Origin: Triticum aestivum
Taxonomy: Eukaryota; Streptophyta; Magnoliopsida; Poales; Poaceae
DNA: 64,000 bases
Direction: 5' to 3'
Assembly: GCF_018294505.1 (NCBI RefSeq)
Contig: NC_057809.1
Span: 413,392,104-413,456,103, forward strand
The notes beneath the pieces were generated by a model. That model made no database searches. It saw only the letters and a program-made list of their open reading frames with translations, and was not told the DNA's origin. Position numbers and translations under genes: made by a program. The stretch's first letter is position 1; each line of letters starts with the position of its first letter. This document shows positions 9,901 through 24,200 of the stretch, piece by piece.

Positions 9901-12900
9901 TTTTTGATGTGCTACAACAGATTGGATAGTGTTCATCCACTTAAATATCTTTCTCAGTACCTATATGGTCTGCATTATCGTTATGACAAATCCCCATAAT
10001 CCATATTCAAGGATGTGAGAATTTCCATTGTCCAGTTCGAAAGGACTTCCAATGTTAATAATCATAGCTGTAGTTCAACATCTGCACTATCAGGAATACG
10101 ACGTGTATAGTGGCCTGCAGACTAGTTTGCTACCCACAGCTGTTAAAAAGTTTTAGTCGTAGTGTCATACGGCACTACTGGCAGAATTCTGGTTATACTT
10201 GGACATAAACATGTGTCTTAATGTTTTATTAGCAGGCGTATTTGTGCTTGTACCTAGCTCATATTTAGCAGTACTTTTTTTTTGCTTGCTTCTAACTGCA
10301 TGGCCTTAACGAATTTATTTATTGAAATTTCATTTACTGCCCAACTTAAAAATGACATATGATCTTTTCTTTATGGCATACTCGCACATATGCCCGTGCG
10401 TTGCAACGGGAAAAATTGATGTTTTGTGCAAGTATAATGTCCCACGGCATTGGATTCACTATGAAAAAAATGTTGCAACGCTCCTACAAAATGAACATAA
10501 AAAATACGATGCAATTTAGCCGTGTTCATATTTTCTTTGTTGGGCATAATCTCCCACTGATTCCATCTAAGTATAATCCTTCCTTTAGTTACCGTGACGT
10601 CCTCACCCGTTTTAGTCGGGAATCAAATCCTTCCTTTTCTAATTTATTATCCCCAAGACGTTGAAGCATACAGATCCTTCCTTTTAACTATCCTACCTTT
10701 TTACCTCAAGTCCTTCCTTTAATTAGCCTCATCTATTTGAAAATTATATTTATTAAGACCACAATCTTTCTTTTAATTATTCCACCGGTTTACCCAGAAT
10801 CCTTTTTTTAATTAGCCACATCCGTTTAAATGAATTACCCATAATCCTTTTTTTAATTAGCCATATCCGTTTAAATATTTTATTTTCTTTAATTAGCTCA
10901 TTTGCTTAAACATGAGGACTGTCACTCATATATTTAGAGTGCGTTGCATCAAAGATCCAGATAGGAGGTCGTGTTTAAATTCCCACAATGTTAATTTATT
11001 TTGACCTAATTATTTTTCGCGGACTCTATGAAGCCCATAAAAGGCCCATCGAAATGAAAAGGACTGAACCAAACCAAGAATATATATTCCTTTTAATAGT
11101 TGGACTGAACCAAACCAAGAATACCTACTCTCTTTAATAGTAGGTATAGATATAGATATAGATATAGATATAGATATAGAATATTCTTGCCAATACAATA
11201 GCCTTCTGATTGTGGTTTCTAATGAAAAATTAGCTGCATGCCACAAAACGTCCTTGCACTATGAACCCAACAATGTGTTGTTGGTGGTGAATATACAAGG
11301 CATCTTTAGTGCACATCATTATGTAATACACATTGGTGTTGTTTATCTCATCTAATGTGGCATATTAGTTCTTTGTATTTCCTGAAATTAGTAACTTGTG
11401 TTCTCATATTATATACAACCAGCTTGGCAAACGTCTTGGGCATAAGAATTCTAGAAGGCTTCATAAAAGAGTGTCATCCATGCGCCAAAAATTCAATTTG
11501 ACTTGGGATGCTGAAGTTTCAGATAAGACATCTCAGTACCGAGTTTGGACTTCAAAAGACTTTTTGCACTACAAATCTGGTACTGCTCTGCAAAGTTTTG
11601 AGGCGCTCCCAGGTGATCATGTCAATCGTTCCGATTCGTGGTCACTAGTTCCATCTAGCGGATTGGATTCTCATAGCTCTCATGGCAACAATAATGAACT
11701 CTTGTATGAAGCGGAATGCCATGATGAGCCAGTTGGACATTCTCTCCAAAGCAGTCATGAAGCTTGTGTTGGAGTTTCCCAACTAGTTAAACAAGGTACA
11801 GTATCTAAATTCCTGTCGCTAACTGTGTATTCTCTCTGCGCTTTACATTTGTTTGTGAACTGCAAGCTGCTGTAAATGCTTATGGTACTTGACTATTTGT
11901 CCACAAAATTTTAAATATCATTGGCTTCCACAGATTTGAGTTATGACCACTATCCAACAAAATCATGTGCATGAGTTCCCAAAATTATCACATATGGAAG
12001 GGTATATTGTACAAACATGCAAAATTTCAAGACCACAATACATTGTATTTGTGTGATATGAAAAAGACATACTCTGTGAACACTATGCAATCTATATTCA
12101 CTGAATACTATGAAATTTCAAACACCCTCTACCCTAAATTTTTCAGATAGTTCAAAACTTCTTTTATGATTTTCACACATTTGCAACATTTAGGGAATTC
12201 TTACCTAATATGTCTGCAATCAATAAGTATTGCAGCAACCTTGAGTGTACAAAATATTTCCTATTTTTATTTATCTGTTGCCCTTTTTGTATGTACCCTC
12301 TCAGCCTCTCCATTGTTTCTCTAAGACACAGTTTGACTTAGAATGGTCTATGGTCTTCTTTAATCCTGACCATTTAATTTATTTCACAGAACATTTTTTT
12401 AGTAATGGCAAAATCATGATCGTAAAAAGGACTTTGAAATGCAAATCTACCGGTACCATTTTGGTGCCAGCCAACCTATATATTATTTCCATTCTGAATA
12501 AATGTTGGTAGAAAATTACAAAAAATGAACCTCAAAATACATGGATGCATTATTAAAATGTGTAGATTGCACAAAACCACATGTTTAGGTCATATGGGTT
12601 GTAGAGAGGAAATACTGGCCAGTTAAATGCAGATAATCACATGTTTTCTCTTCTCTTTTAGATAAACTTGCTTTGGGTCGGAAGAAGCATCGGTGCCCCC
12701 CTTCAACTTCTGATGATCGACGACAGAGAAGGATTCTACACATGTTGAAGGTGCTTGCTAAGTATTCATCAATCAGTTTTTTTCATATGAACCATCTGTT
12801 CAAATACAAATGTGCCCTAAATTACCACTTTTACCGTGCTTGATCTGTGGCATGAAGTAACGCTTGCTCTTGACTGATGCACTTCACAAGTTCACAAGGA

Positions 12901-13053
12901 CATTAACATCGCCTGTGTCCTACTTGCATACCTTTAGTTGCATTGCTTTGCAAACATGAGCTCAGTTTATGTATTGTAACCATTTTCGTGCACTTTTTTT
13001 TACAATTTACAGGAACATGACATGGTCTAAGCTTTCTGTAAACACTAGTAATT

Positions 13054-13087
<34 letters not shown>

Positions 13088-16000
13088 AGCCTTTAGTCCC
13101 AAACAAGTTGGGGTAGGCTAGAGGTGAAACCCATAAGATCTCGCAACCAACTCATGGCTCTGGCACATGGATAGCAAGCTTCCACGCACCCCTGTCCATA
13201 GCTAGCTCTTTGGTGATACTCCAATCCTTCAGGTCTCTCTTAACGGACTCCTCCCATGTCAAATTCGGTCTACCCCGCCCTCTCTTGACATTCTCCGCAC
13301 GCTTTAGCCGTCCGCTATGCACTGGAGCTTCTGGAGGCCTGCGCTGAATATGCCCAAACCATCTCAGACGATGTTGGACAAGCTTCTCCTCAATTGGTGC
13401 TACCCCAACTCTATCTCGTATATCATCATTCCGGACTCGATCCTTCCTCGTGTGGCCACACATCCATCTCAACATACGCATCTCCGCCACACCTAACTGT
13501 TGAACATGTCGCCTTTTAGTCGGCCAACACTCCGCGCCATACAACATTGCGGGTCGAACCGCCGTCCTGTAGAACTTGCCTTTTAGCTTTTGTGGCACTC
13601 TCTTGTCACAGAGAATGCCAGAAGCTTGGCGCCACTTCATCCATCCGGCTTTGATTCGATGGTTCACATCTTCATCAATACCCCCATCCTCCTGCAACAT
13701 TGACCCCAAATACCGAAAGGTGTCCTTCCGAGGTACCACCTGGCCATCAAGGCTAACCTCCTCCTCCTCACACCTAGTAGTACTGAAACCGCACATCATG
13801 TACTCGGTTTTAGTTCTACTAAGCCTAAACCCTTTCGATTCCAAGGTTTGTCTCCATAACTCTAACTTCCTATTTACCCCCGTCCGACTATCGTCAACTA
13901 GCACCACATCATCCGCAAAGAGCATACACCATGGGATATCTCCTTGTATATCCCTTGTGACCTCATCCATCACCAATGCAAAAAGATAAGGGCTCAAAGC
14001 TGACCCCTGATGCAGTCCTATCTTAATCGGGAAGTCATCGGTGTCGACATCACTTGTTCGAACACTTGTCACAACATTATCGTACATGTCCTTGATGAGG
14101 GTAATGTACTTTGCTGGGACTTTGTGTTTCTCCAAGGCCCACCACATGACATTCCGCGGTATCTTATCATAGGCCTTCTCCAAGTCAATGAACACCATAT
14201 GCAAGTCCTTCTTTTGCTCCCTATATCTCTCCATAAGTTGTCGTACCAAGAAAATGGCTTCCATGGTCGACCTCCCAGGCATGAAACCAAACTGATTTTT
14301 GGTCACGCTTGTCATTCTTCTTAAGCGGTGCTCAATGACTCTCTCCCATAGCTTCATTGTATGGCTCATCAGCTTAATTCCACGGTAATTAGTACAACTC
14401 TGAACATCCCCCTTGTTCTTGAAGATTGGTACTAATATACTCCGTCTCCATTCTTCTGGCATCTTGTTTGCCCGAAAAATGAGGTTGAAAAGCTTGGTTA
14501 GCCATACTATCGCTATGTCCCCGAGACCTTTCCACACCTCAATGGGGATACAATCAGGGCCCATCGCCTTGCCTCCTTTCATCCTTTTTAAAGCCTCCTT
14601 CACCTCAGACTCCTGGATTCGCCGCACAAAACGCATGCTGGTCTCATCAAAGGAGTCGTCCAGTTCAATGGTAGAACTCTCATTCTCCCCATTGAACAGC
14701 TTGTCGAAGTACTCCCGCCATCTATGCTTAATCTCCTCGTCCTTCACCAAGAGTTGGCCTGCTCCGTCCTTGATGCATTTGACTTGGCCAATATCCCTCG
14801 TCTTCCTCTCTCGGATCTTGGCCATCTTATAGATGTCCCTTTCACCTTCCTTCGTGCCTAACCGTTGGTAGAGGTCCTCATATGCCCGACCCCTTGCTTC
14901 ACCAACAGCTCGCTTTGCGGCCTTCTTCGCCATCTTGTACTTCTCTATGTTGTCTGCACTCCTATCCAGGTATAGGCGTCTGAAGCAATCTTTCTTCTCT
15001 TTAATCGCCTTCTGGACATCATCATTCCACCACCAGGTATCCTTATCTTCGCTTCTCCTTCCCCTGGACACTCCAAACTCCTCCGAGGCCACCTTACGAA
15101 TGCAAGTCGCCATCTTCATCCACACATTGTCCGCATCCCCTCCTTCCTCCCAAGGGCCCTCCTTAATGACCCTCTCCTTGAACACCTGAGCTACCTCCCC
15201 CTTGAGCTTCCACCACTTCGTTCTAGCGACTTTGGCACGCTTATCCCGCTGGACACGAATCCGAAAGCGGAAGTCAGCAACCACCAGCTTATGCTGGGGT
15301 ACAACACTCTCTCCAGGTATCACCTTACAGTCTAGGCACGCACGCCTATCTTCTCTTCTCGAGAGGATGAAATCAATCTGGCTAGAGTGTTGGCCACTAC
15401 TAAAAGTCACCAGATGTGATTCTCTCTTTCTAAAGAGGGTGTTAGCTACAATCATGTTGTAGGCTAGAGCAAAGCTTAAGACATCTTCTCCTTCTTGATT
15501 CCTGATGCCATAGCCAAAGCCCCCATGCGCCCCTTCAAAACCTGTGTTAGATGTACCCACGTGGCCATTGAGGTCTCCTCCTATGAAGAGCTTCTCACCA
15601 ATCGGTACACTCCTAACCATGTCTTCCAGGCCTTCCCAGAACTCCCTCTTGGTGTTCTCATTGTGGCCTACTTGCGGGGCATACGCGCTGATAACATTGA
15701 GAACCAAGTCCTCAACTACCAGCTTGACCAGGATAATCCGGTCCCCACGTCTCTTGACGTCTACCACTCCATACTTGAGGCTCTTGTTGATCAAGATGCC
15801 TACGCCATTTCTGTTTGCAGCCGTCCCCGTGTACCACAGCTTGAAGCCGGTATCCTCCACCTCCTTCGCCTTCTGTCCTCTCCATTTGGTTTCTTGGACG
15901 CAAAGGATATCAACACCTCTCCTCACCGCTGCATCAACTAGCTCCCGAAGCTTCCCTGTCAGAGACCCTACGTTCCAGCTACCTAAGCGAATCCTCCTAG

Positions 16001-19000
16001 GCTCGGCTAGCTTCCTTACCCTTCGCACCCGTCGAGTCAAATGCGAAGACCCTTGCTCATTTTCCACTACACCCGGGCGCCGATGTAGCGCGCCACTAAG
16101 GATGCGACGACCCGATCCTCGCTCACTTGCCACCGTATCCGGATCAAGATACGGCGCGCCACTTGGGGGGTGACGGCCCGGCCCTTGCCCACTTTCCACC
16201 ACACCCGGGTTCCGATGTGGCGCGTCGCTGAGAGGGTTACGCCCCAACGAAAATCTTTTGGGTTTCATCTCCATAAGAGTGGCTGAGTTTTTACGTTGGC
16301 TCGCCAAGCCTATCACAACCCTCCTCCTTTACCCGGGCTTGGGACCGGCTATGTTGAGACAACATAGGCGGAGTTTAAACACTAGTAATTACAATTAAAC
16401 TAATTTAATTGTAAGTGTTACTTTGTGCAATATGTTGTTTTCGGCAATTGTATCATAAGCCACAAAATCCCCTTCTCATTTTACCCTTTTTAATAGGACT
16501 TCAATTATCTGTTCACTTCGTGCACCAATCATTTGAAACTGCTGAAATGTGTTCATTAAGAGTTCTTTTAGTGAAAAAAAAACCCAACCCCCTTCCCTAG
16601 TAGTCACTCCTTTTGTCACTTACCACCCTATTAAGTTATTCGGGTCCATTGACTCATCTATAAATCATTCTACCATCTTAAGACACTCTTGGAGGGTTCA
16701 TTTATCTCATTTTCTCACGAATTTCTCTTGAATTCGTGACACGTCAGCAGCCACAGACGAATGGGATCGAGCAGACAGCCTCGTCTGGTTTCTCTCCGTC
16801 TTTCTTAACAGTAGCTTCCCTCTTTCCTCACTGTGGCGTCGCTGTAGGTGAGACTGATATGGCTGTGTCCCTGTGTATCCCATGTGTCATGTGACATTGG
16901 GATGGTTGCATGGCCTCTAGTATGTCATGCTTCAATAAAAACCACCAGAATTTCACGATAAATTGTAAAAATGAACAGGTAGGTGGGTATATCTATGGTA
17001 AAATGCTTACTGGTGATGCTAATAAACTAGAATGGCTTATAGGAGGCTACATTATCCCATGTAAAACTATGTCTGCCTGTGGATTTCTGGCCTCAATATT
17101 CCTTATACCAGCATGCTTCTATCTGGGAAGTACAGCTCTATGGTACCAGTACAAGACTATCATCCTTCTTTCTTTTTTAATGTTTCATGTTTATCATTTA
17201 TTTATTCCTCTTCATTTTTTTATTTGTAATAAATGAAAGCACTTCATAGTTATCTTAGTTGGACTTACAAGAAGTAACATCATTTTTTGTTCATTTGTGT
17301 ACACATGGTCATGTCCATGCATGTTCATGCACCCTTGAATGTCTTCTTGCATTTCATTGTTTTGCACCTTTTCTTCCTTTGCAGAAAAAGAAATTTGTGC
17401 TAAAGGTGGAGTTACATAAATGGTTAGAGAGACTTGAAAAGGAAAATGGCAAAATGATGGATAGGAAAACATTGGCTCGCACGTTGAATAAGCTTCAGCA
17501 AGAGGGCAGCTGTAAATGTATCAAAGTCAGTGTCCCTTTGGTTACAAACTACACCCGCAATCGTCTCATTGATGTAATACTGCATTCTTCTGTTGGGGAC
17601 TTATCACCAGAACTTGTTGATCAAATTAGGATGAGGCAACGGAACTTTGACACTGAAACTCGTTCTGGTGCAGCAGCTAAACTGAAGCAAAATCAACATA
17701 AGACAGCCATACCTGGTCTGAGGATTTCACGCAGAATTAAGGATAACAAACCGTTAATAATAGAAGCTATGCATGCCAATGGATTTATAGGTGCAAAAAT
17801 GATCCGGGTGAAGCTGTTCCATAAATTTCTGTGGGCATATGTCAGTTGTTTGCCAGGTTGCTGCATACCAGCTGGTTATGCCGAAGAAGGGCAGCATGCC
17901 AAGGACCTTAATCAATCATCTCCGTTATTTTCGATGGCAGCGGCTATAAATGAAATGCCTGTCGAACTCTTTCTACAAGTTGTGGGATCAGCCAAGAAAA
18001 TCGATAACATGATAACTAAGGTGCTTTCAGAACTTCCTACTGAGGAATACAACCAGCTCATGGACACTCATGCTAAGGGACGACTCTCACGCTTAATAAA
18101 TATTTTAGATAAGCTCAAGGTAATGTTCCTTGTCTTCGATGTTTGCGAGAATCTAGAAAATTAGGCGTTTTTAAAGGAAAAAACTAAGAATACAAACCTG
18201 AAGTTCTTTTATGTTGATATTTGCCTGATGCATATTCTTATTTAGCAAAGTCAACTTCATGTTTATTGCGATTCAACTTCCATGGTATCTTAATTCACTA
18301 GGGCACAGCGGACTTGTAATGACCCAGTTCTGCACTTCTGTGGCTTTGTTTGCTAGTTGCTCCAACTTGCAAATGAACTTGTAGATGAGTCAGGTGTACC
18401 ATCAGATGCTGCGCCTACACATTCAATGGAGCTCAGGCCTTACATTGAAGAACCAATAAGAAGAATTCTTCCATCATCCCATGTTAATTTGAATCATCGC
18501 CCAAAAATTCGGCATGATTTTGTGCTTTCAAAGCAGGAGTTTGTTGATGCTTACTGGGAAACATTAGAGTACTGCTATCTGACAGCTGGCTTGACTGAGC
18601 CGTTAAGTGCTTTCCCTGGCTGTTCTGTACCTGAGGTTGGTTATCATTGATGTGCATTGTTGCAATATTATCTCAAAATAGTACTCCCTCCGATCTATAA
18701 TTAGTGTTGTTTTAGTTCAAATTTGAACCAAAACCACGACACTTATTATGGATCGGAGGGAGTAATATTTTACTGTTGGTTTACCTGTTACCATCTTTAA
18801 ATGCTCACTTGCTTTCTTATCCCGTTATGTACTTCGAAAATAATATGTGTATATATATTTGTCAAAATTTGACTGCTGCATCATTGACTTAACTGTATAG
18901 TTCTGTTTACACTAACTTATGTTTCATTCTCTACACGTCTTGCATTTCATTGTCCTTTCTGGTTGTGGTAAATGGTTTTGCCTGTAAGACCCTTTCAGCT

Positions 19001-21247
19001 AAAATGTTCCTGCTCATTTGAACGTGCAATGCTGGTCTGTTTTATAAATTCACGGCCTTCCAATTTTACCTTCTGAATATATCTCAGTATCGTATTTGGC
19101 TGCTGATGCTGTTAACTGCTCCATCAATATTCATGATTTGGTGTTGCATTGCTGGCTGCTGCTGCCCAAATCTAGTCAACAGTGTCGGCAGGATCTCGAT
19201 ATTGTCATACTGATATGTGCTTTTTAGTTCCTTGCTAATATGCTCTTCTTTTATCATAAATGTTGCCAACTGCAAGCATTTTGCCAATTGCCATTTTTTG
19301 TTATATAATCTGGAAACAATATTTTCTGGCATTGGCAGTTCTAGTTTATCAAGCTTTATATCGTACCATGTTTCATGCAGGTTTCTCATCCTCGTTCATG
19401 GAGTTCTCGTAGAGTAATGACTATTGAACAACGGCGGGAGTTACAAAAGCGTATTAGAAAAATCAGTGAGGAGGGGAGAATTCCTTTCAAAGATTGTCTT
19501 GTAATCGCAAAAGAGTTGAATCTCTCTCTAGAGCAGGTATGAGCTTGTAATTTCCCTCCATCTTCATGTGAGGGCAATTTATTTGCAGCATTAGTCTGAA
19601 TAGTATTTGACTTGGTTTTGCACTACCATTGAACTTATATGCTAGTGCTTTTCTACAACTTTGTGTTTTCGGGCATTCCATATTGAGGAAGGGAGAAAAT
19701 ATATATTTCGAATTAGTTAAATCCAACGGAAAAATTAAAATGAAGGGTCAGCACAAAACCAGATAAATTGAACATCAGATTAAGTAGGAACCACCTAATG
19801 CCTCAGCAATTACATACTCCCTCCGTTCCATAATGTAGTGCATATAGAATTTTTGAAAAGTCAAACCTCGCAAACTTTGACCAAGTTTGTGGAGAAAAAA
19901 TGTTTGCATCTAGAATGCCAAACATATATCATTACATTCATCATAAGATGTAGTTACATATTTTATATATTTGGTATTGCAGATATAGATAATTTTCTCT
20001 ATAAACTTGGTCAAAGTTTGACTTCTGAAAAAAAAATCTATATGCACTACATTATGGAGTGAAGGTAGTAGTTTGTTGCTGAGGCAATCCTATGGTCTAC
20101 ACCCTTCTTACATACTGTAATCAAGATGGAAGTTGACCACACGGTAGTAAGTTCCATCATGTGCCCCCTTTGTCATGGAAATTGGGCATGCGACGAATGC
20201 TGAGCACGGGAAGGTGGGCGCTGCTCTAGTACCACCTGAGAGAGTAGAAAGCATTTCAGGAACAAGTCCAAATGTGTGCAACTGCTCATACAAAGGAACA
20301 TCATGAACTGTTGAAGGAATAACTTTAATAAGACCCGCTAAATGTTTTTAGAGACATATAGAAAACCAAAGGCAGTAATAACTTGATCCAAATATCTAAG
20401 GGGCATGGTGTGTAAATTCCAAAGGATAACAAGAACTGTAGTTTTGTATTTGGACTTCTGGAGGAAATTTAATTCAAATTTTCTTCTTATTGGAGTAGAA
20501 AATTGAATTACTAAATGTCTGCTTGGGTTTAGCTACCACAGTTGAATTGAGTTTGTAAAAATGGAGGCCCAATGTGTTTCCAAGTTGAAATGGAATTGGG
20601 CTTACAATTCAACTTTCTGTTTGGTTGTGCTAAAGAATCCACAGATAACATATAGGTCACCACCCAAAACCAAATCATATTTGGCTGCCGGAGAAATGGA
20701 ATCACACAAGTGGTCGAGTGGCTTCGCCGTGAATGCTCCCCGGTGGCAGCAGAAGAGGTGGTGGGAGCTGGTTGGCGACGGAGGCTGTGGGCTGTTGCCA
20801 CCCGAGCCGAAGACAGGGATGAGGAAGAAACAGTTCATGATGTCGGATGTACTTGAGATCTCGCTGGTTGCTGTCAGTGCCACAGGCTGCCATCTGAGCG
20901 TTATCCCCACCTAATAACTCAAAGGTGGAGGAAGAAGCAACCATTGTCAGAGGGGAGAATAAAGGAGGCGGCCAGAGGTGGAGGATGGAGATGCTGTACC
21001 AGATCCTGATGGAAGGAAGGGAAGAAGCAAGAAGATGAGGCGAGCGACTGTAGAGGTAGATGGAGGCAGGGGGCCTGTGGAGGTCAAGGGGACACGGGCT
21101 GACTGGTGGCCGGTGGCGGAGGTTGACAAAGGCACGGCATCGGATATGAGAGGAAGTAGGGGCGGCCTTCGAGCAAGCAGATCTTGCATTCAATTCTAAA
21201 GAATTCAGAGTGTTATTGCTCAGTACTTTGCAAGGCCTTCCCTCCCA

Positions 21248-21278
<31 letters not shown>

Positions 21279-24200
21279 AAAAAATTCCGCTTCCAGATCC
21301 TAATAGCATTTGAACAGCCGATATTCAGAAGACTCGATTTGAGTTCCTGAATTCCAAGTCTAGTTCCAACATCCAAGCAGGGTGTAATACAATATGGCTG
21401 ACCTCATATAACTAAGAGTATAATTTTGACAAGCTAACATAACAAAAATGTGCAGTCTGTCTCTTTTGATTTGTCAAGGTTAAAGTTTGACTCCGCGTCA
21501 CGAAATTCATAACTAGGCAGGCTTGCTTGTTACACTCTGCACTGTGGGATGAACGGGCAGATGGCCTCTTTAAGCCTATCCTAGTGAATCTTCATTTGAC
21601 TTATTTTCTGCCATGCACATGCGTGTGCTCTTCGAAGTTTATGTGGCACATTTTTTTTCCGAACATGTACTTAAATGCATGCTATTTTGTATTAGAAGAA
21701 ACCGTCAAGAAGGCGGCAAAAGTATACAAAACCACCAAAAGTGGCTGTCCTAAAAACCAAAACTAGAGGTATGAAACAAATAAAAACTAAACTGCCTAGC
21801 TAACCAAAACAGAAAGGAAACTAGGGGTGAGGGGCTAGTATTTAAGGAGCTCTGGCATACAATGGCAAAGTCAGAAGATCCTTTGTTTCTGCTAGTTTCC
21901 GGAGATCAGCTTTGCTGAGGATGCTATCAGCCAGTGATTGGCCAGTTAACTAGCTCATGGTATGATACTATAAATGGAATTGAACAACAAATCTGAGCCC
22001 AGTGCCCCAGTGGGAGGTAGGCAGGGAGGGGATTTAGGCCATATTGCAAACCCTGACTGCTGCTGCCAGTCATTGTACCTTTATTTTTCGCATCTTACCC
22101 ACAGTACAGAAAGGGAATTAGGGAACTCGAGAGAGTACTTAAGCCTGATGGCATACCCCAACAGCTTCCACTTGTCTGGTCCTTCCTACCTTGCATCTGC
22201 ATCTGCTGCTGCTCTCTGCCCTGCTGCTTGTTGTGGCGGCTGCTGCTGTTCGTGGTGGAGGCCTGGTAATATTAGGGCACAGGATTTAATGTATAGGACC
22301 ACACTTAGAGAAGATACAACATTCATAGCATATGATTTGTTGATACTAATGAACCATGAAAAATCATGGAGCAATTGTAGCATATCTCCAACACAGGTCC
22401 ACCTTTATTTCCTTTTTATGGCTTTCTTCACATATGGCCATGATTTTTTCAAGCAGCCATATCTTAATTAGCACAACACGCAGGACTTTTTTTCCATTGT
22501 GTTGGTACAATAAAAATATACAACTGCTAATTGTCTGATATGTGTAGATAGGCTACTCATAAGGTGTAAAAATTATATGGTCAGGAAGGCATTTTCTTGC
22601 ATTTTTTCTTCAGTTTCAGTTAGTAATAGTGTCCTTAATTGCTTATCCTGTCAGCAGTCACTGCCTGCTTGTTTCTTAAGTTATGATTGTTTCATTATCC
22701 TAGTTAAAATATTGTTTATATCTGATTTGTTTTGTCCATTAGTTCCTATTCAGTATTACTGACTGGCAGGATTTTTTCTATTAATGTAGGTGCTTTGTGT
22801 TTCGTACTCTCAGAATAGACAGCTCAGCTTTCCTACACAAAAGCAGCAACGAGCTAGTTCTGGATCGATCTGTCAGAAAAGGAAAAGATCTGCTAATAAG
22901 GTTACCCTACGGTTTATTAAACAAAAAGTTGAAGCCAGTGGATCCTCTGGAAAGGCATCAACCCAGTCTACCCTGGATGAGGGATTACCAGGGAGCATTT
23001 ATGCATCATCCACTGGTAAAAAGTTCATGTGGACATATGAATCTGACAGGTATAGTTTCATTTTGCACCTACTACAGACCTTACTACTGGAGCTAAAAAA
23101 ATGTTTTGGAGCCTGATCGGTTATTATTATCTGCAGAAAACTGCTGATGATCTACACTAGATTTTGTGCAGCACGCGGACCCAAATGTCAATGGAACACT
23201 CTCTCTGGTCTTCCAGCTGCACCACCTACATGTCGTAGAAGGATGGCATATTTAAATAAAAACATAAACATAAGAAAAGCTGTCGTCCGAATCTGTAGCC
23301 TTCTCAGAGAGGAAAGGAGATCGAAAGAGAGGGAATTCCATTCCCATATGTCAAATTCTAGTCATGAGAACTGTGTGGATTCAGATTCTGAGATATTCAA
23401 TTGGGATTATTTTGAAGATCCAGAAATAAAAAATGCACTTGATGAAGTCCTTGAATTCATCCGAGTAGAAAACGTGAACCAGACCAGGGAAGTTGAGCCT
23501 AATAATTCAAAGTGCAACAATGATAATAATGCCAATGAGGAAATTCCAAGTGGGCAGAAAGAGCAGGTAAGTAATTGTCATTTAACCTCAACTTCCAACC
23601 TATGTTTTGGTTAATACCGATCTTTCACCTTGAATTAATCAGGTTATGCAAGGTGTTACCAGTACAAGCGCTGCAGTTCCAGAAACTGGATCATGTGAGC
23701 TTGCAGAATTGCCTAGACAATCAAATGCACCCCATGCTAGTAACAGCGTGGACGGTCCCTGTGCATCTGATGAAAACATCATTAAGGTCAACAAAGATGA
23801 AACTACTAGAAGATATGGATGCAAATCTTTAGCAGTTGCCAATGCGATAGAGCTTCTGAAGTTGGTTTTTCTCAGCACATCATCAGGATCAGAAGTACAA
23901 GCTTCATTAGCTACAACCCTCCAGCTTTATTCACAGAGCGAAATTGTGGCTGCCTTTTCCTTTCTTAGTGAGAAGAAGTTCACGGTTAGTATTTGCGGAC
24001 TTATGCAGTTAAGTTCCCATTGAACATTGAATATCCAGTCTCTGCTATTGTTCAGTATGCTCAGCCCAGCTCAGGTCTTTTGAACCATATTAACTCCACT
24101 TGCTTGCAAAGTGCAACATTTAGCTTCATTGCTTGTGAAACCTAGATATTTAACCATGGTTTGTGATCACAAAAATTATACTTCATCTGAAGCATGGTCC

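Noticed and set aside
13058..13086. (AAC)n microsatellite as an independent repeat
   Set aside because: It is the 3' tail of the minus-strand RTE LINE, directly inside its target duplication.
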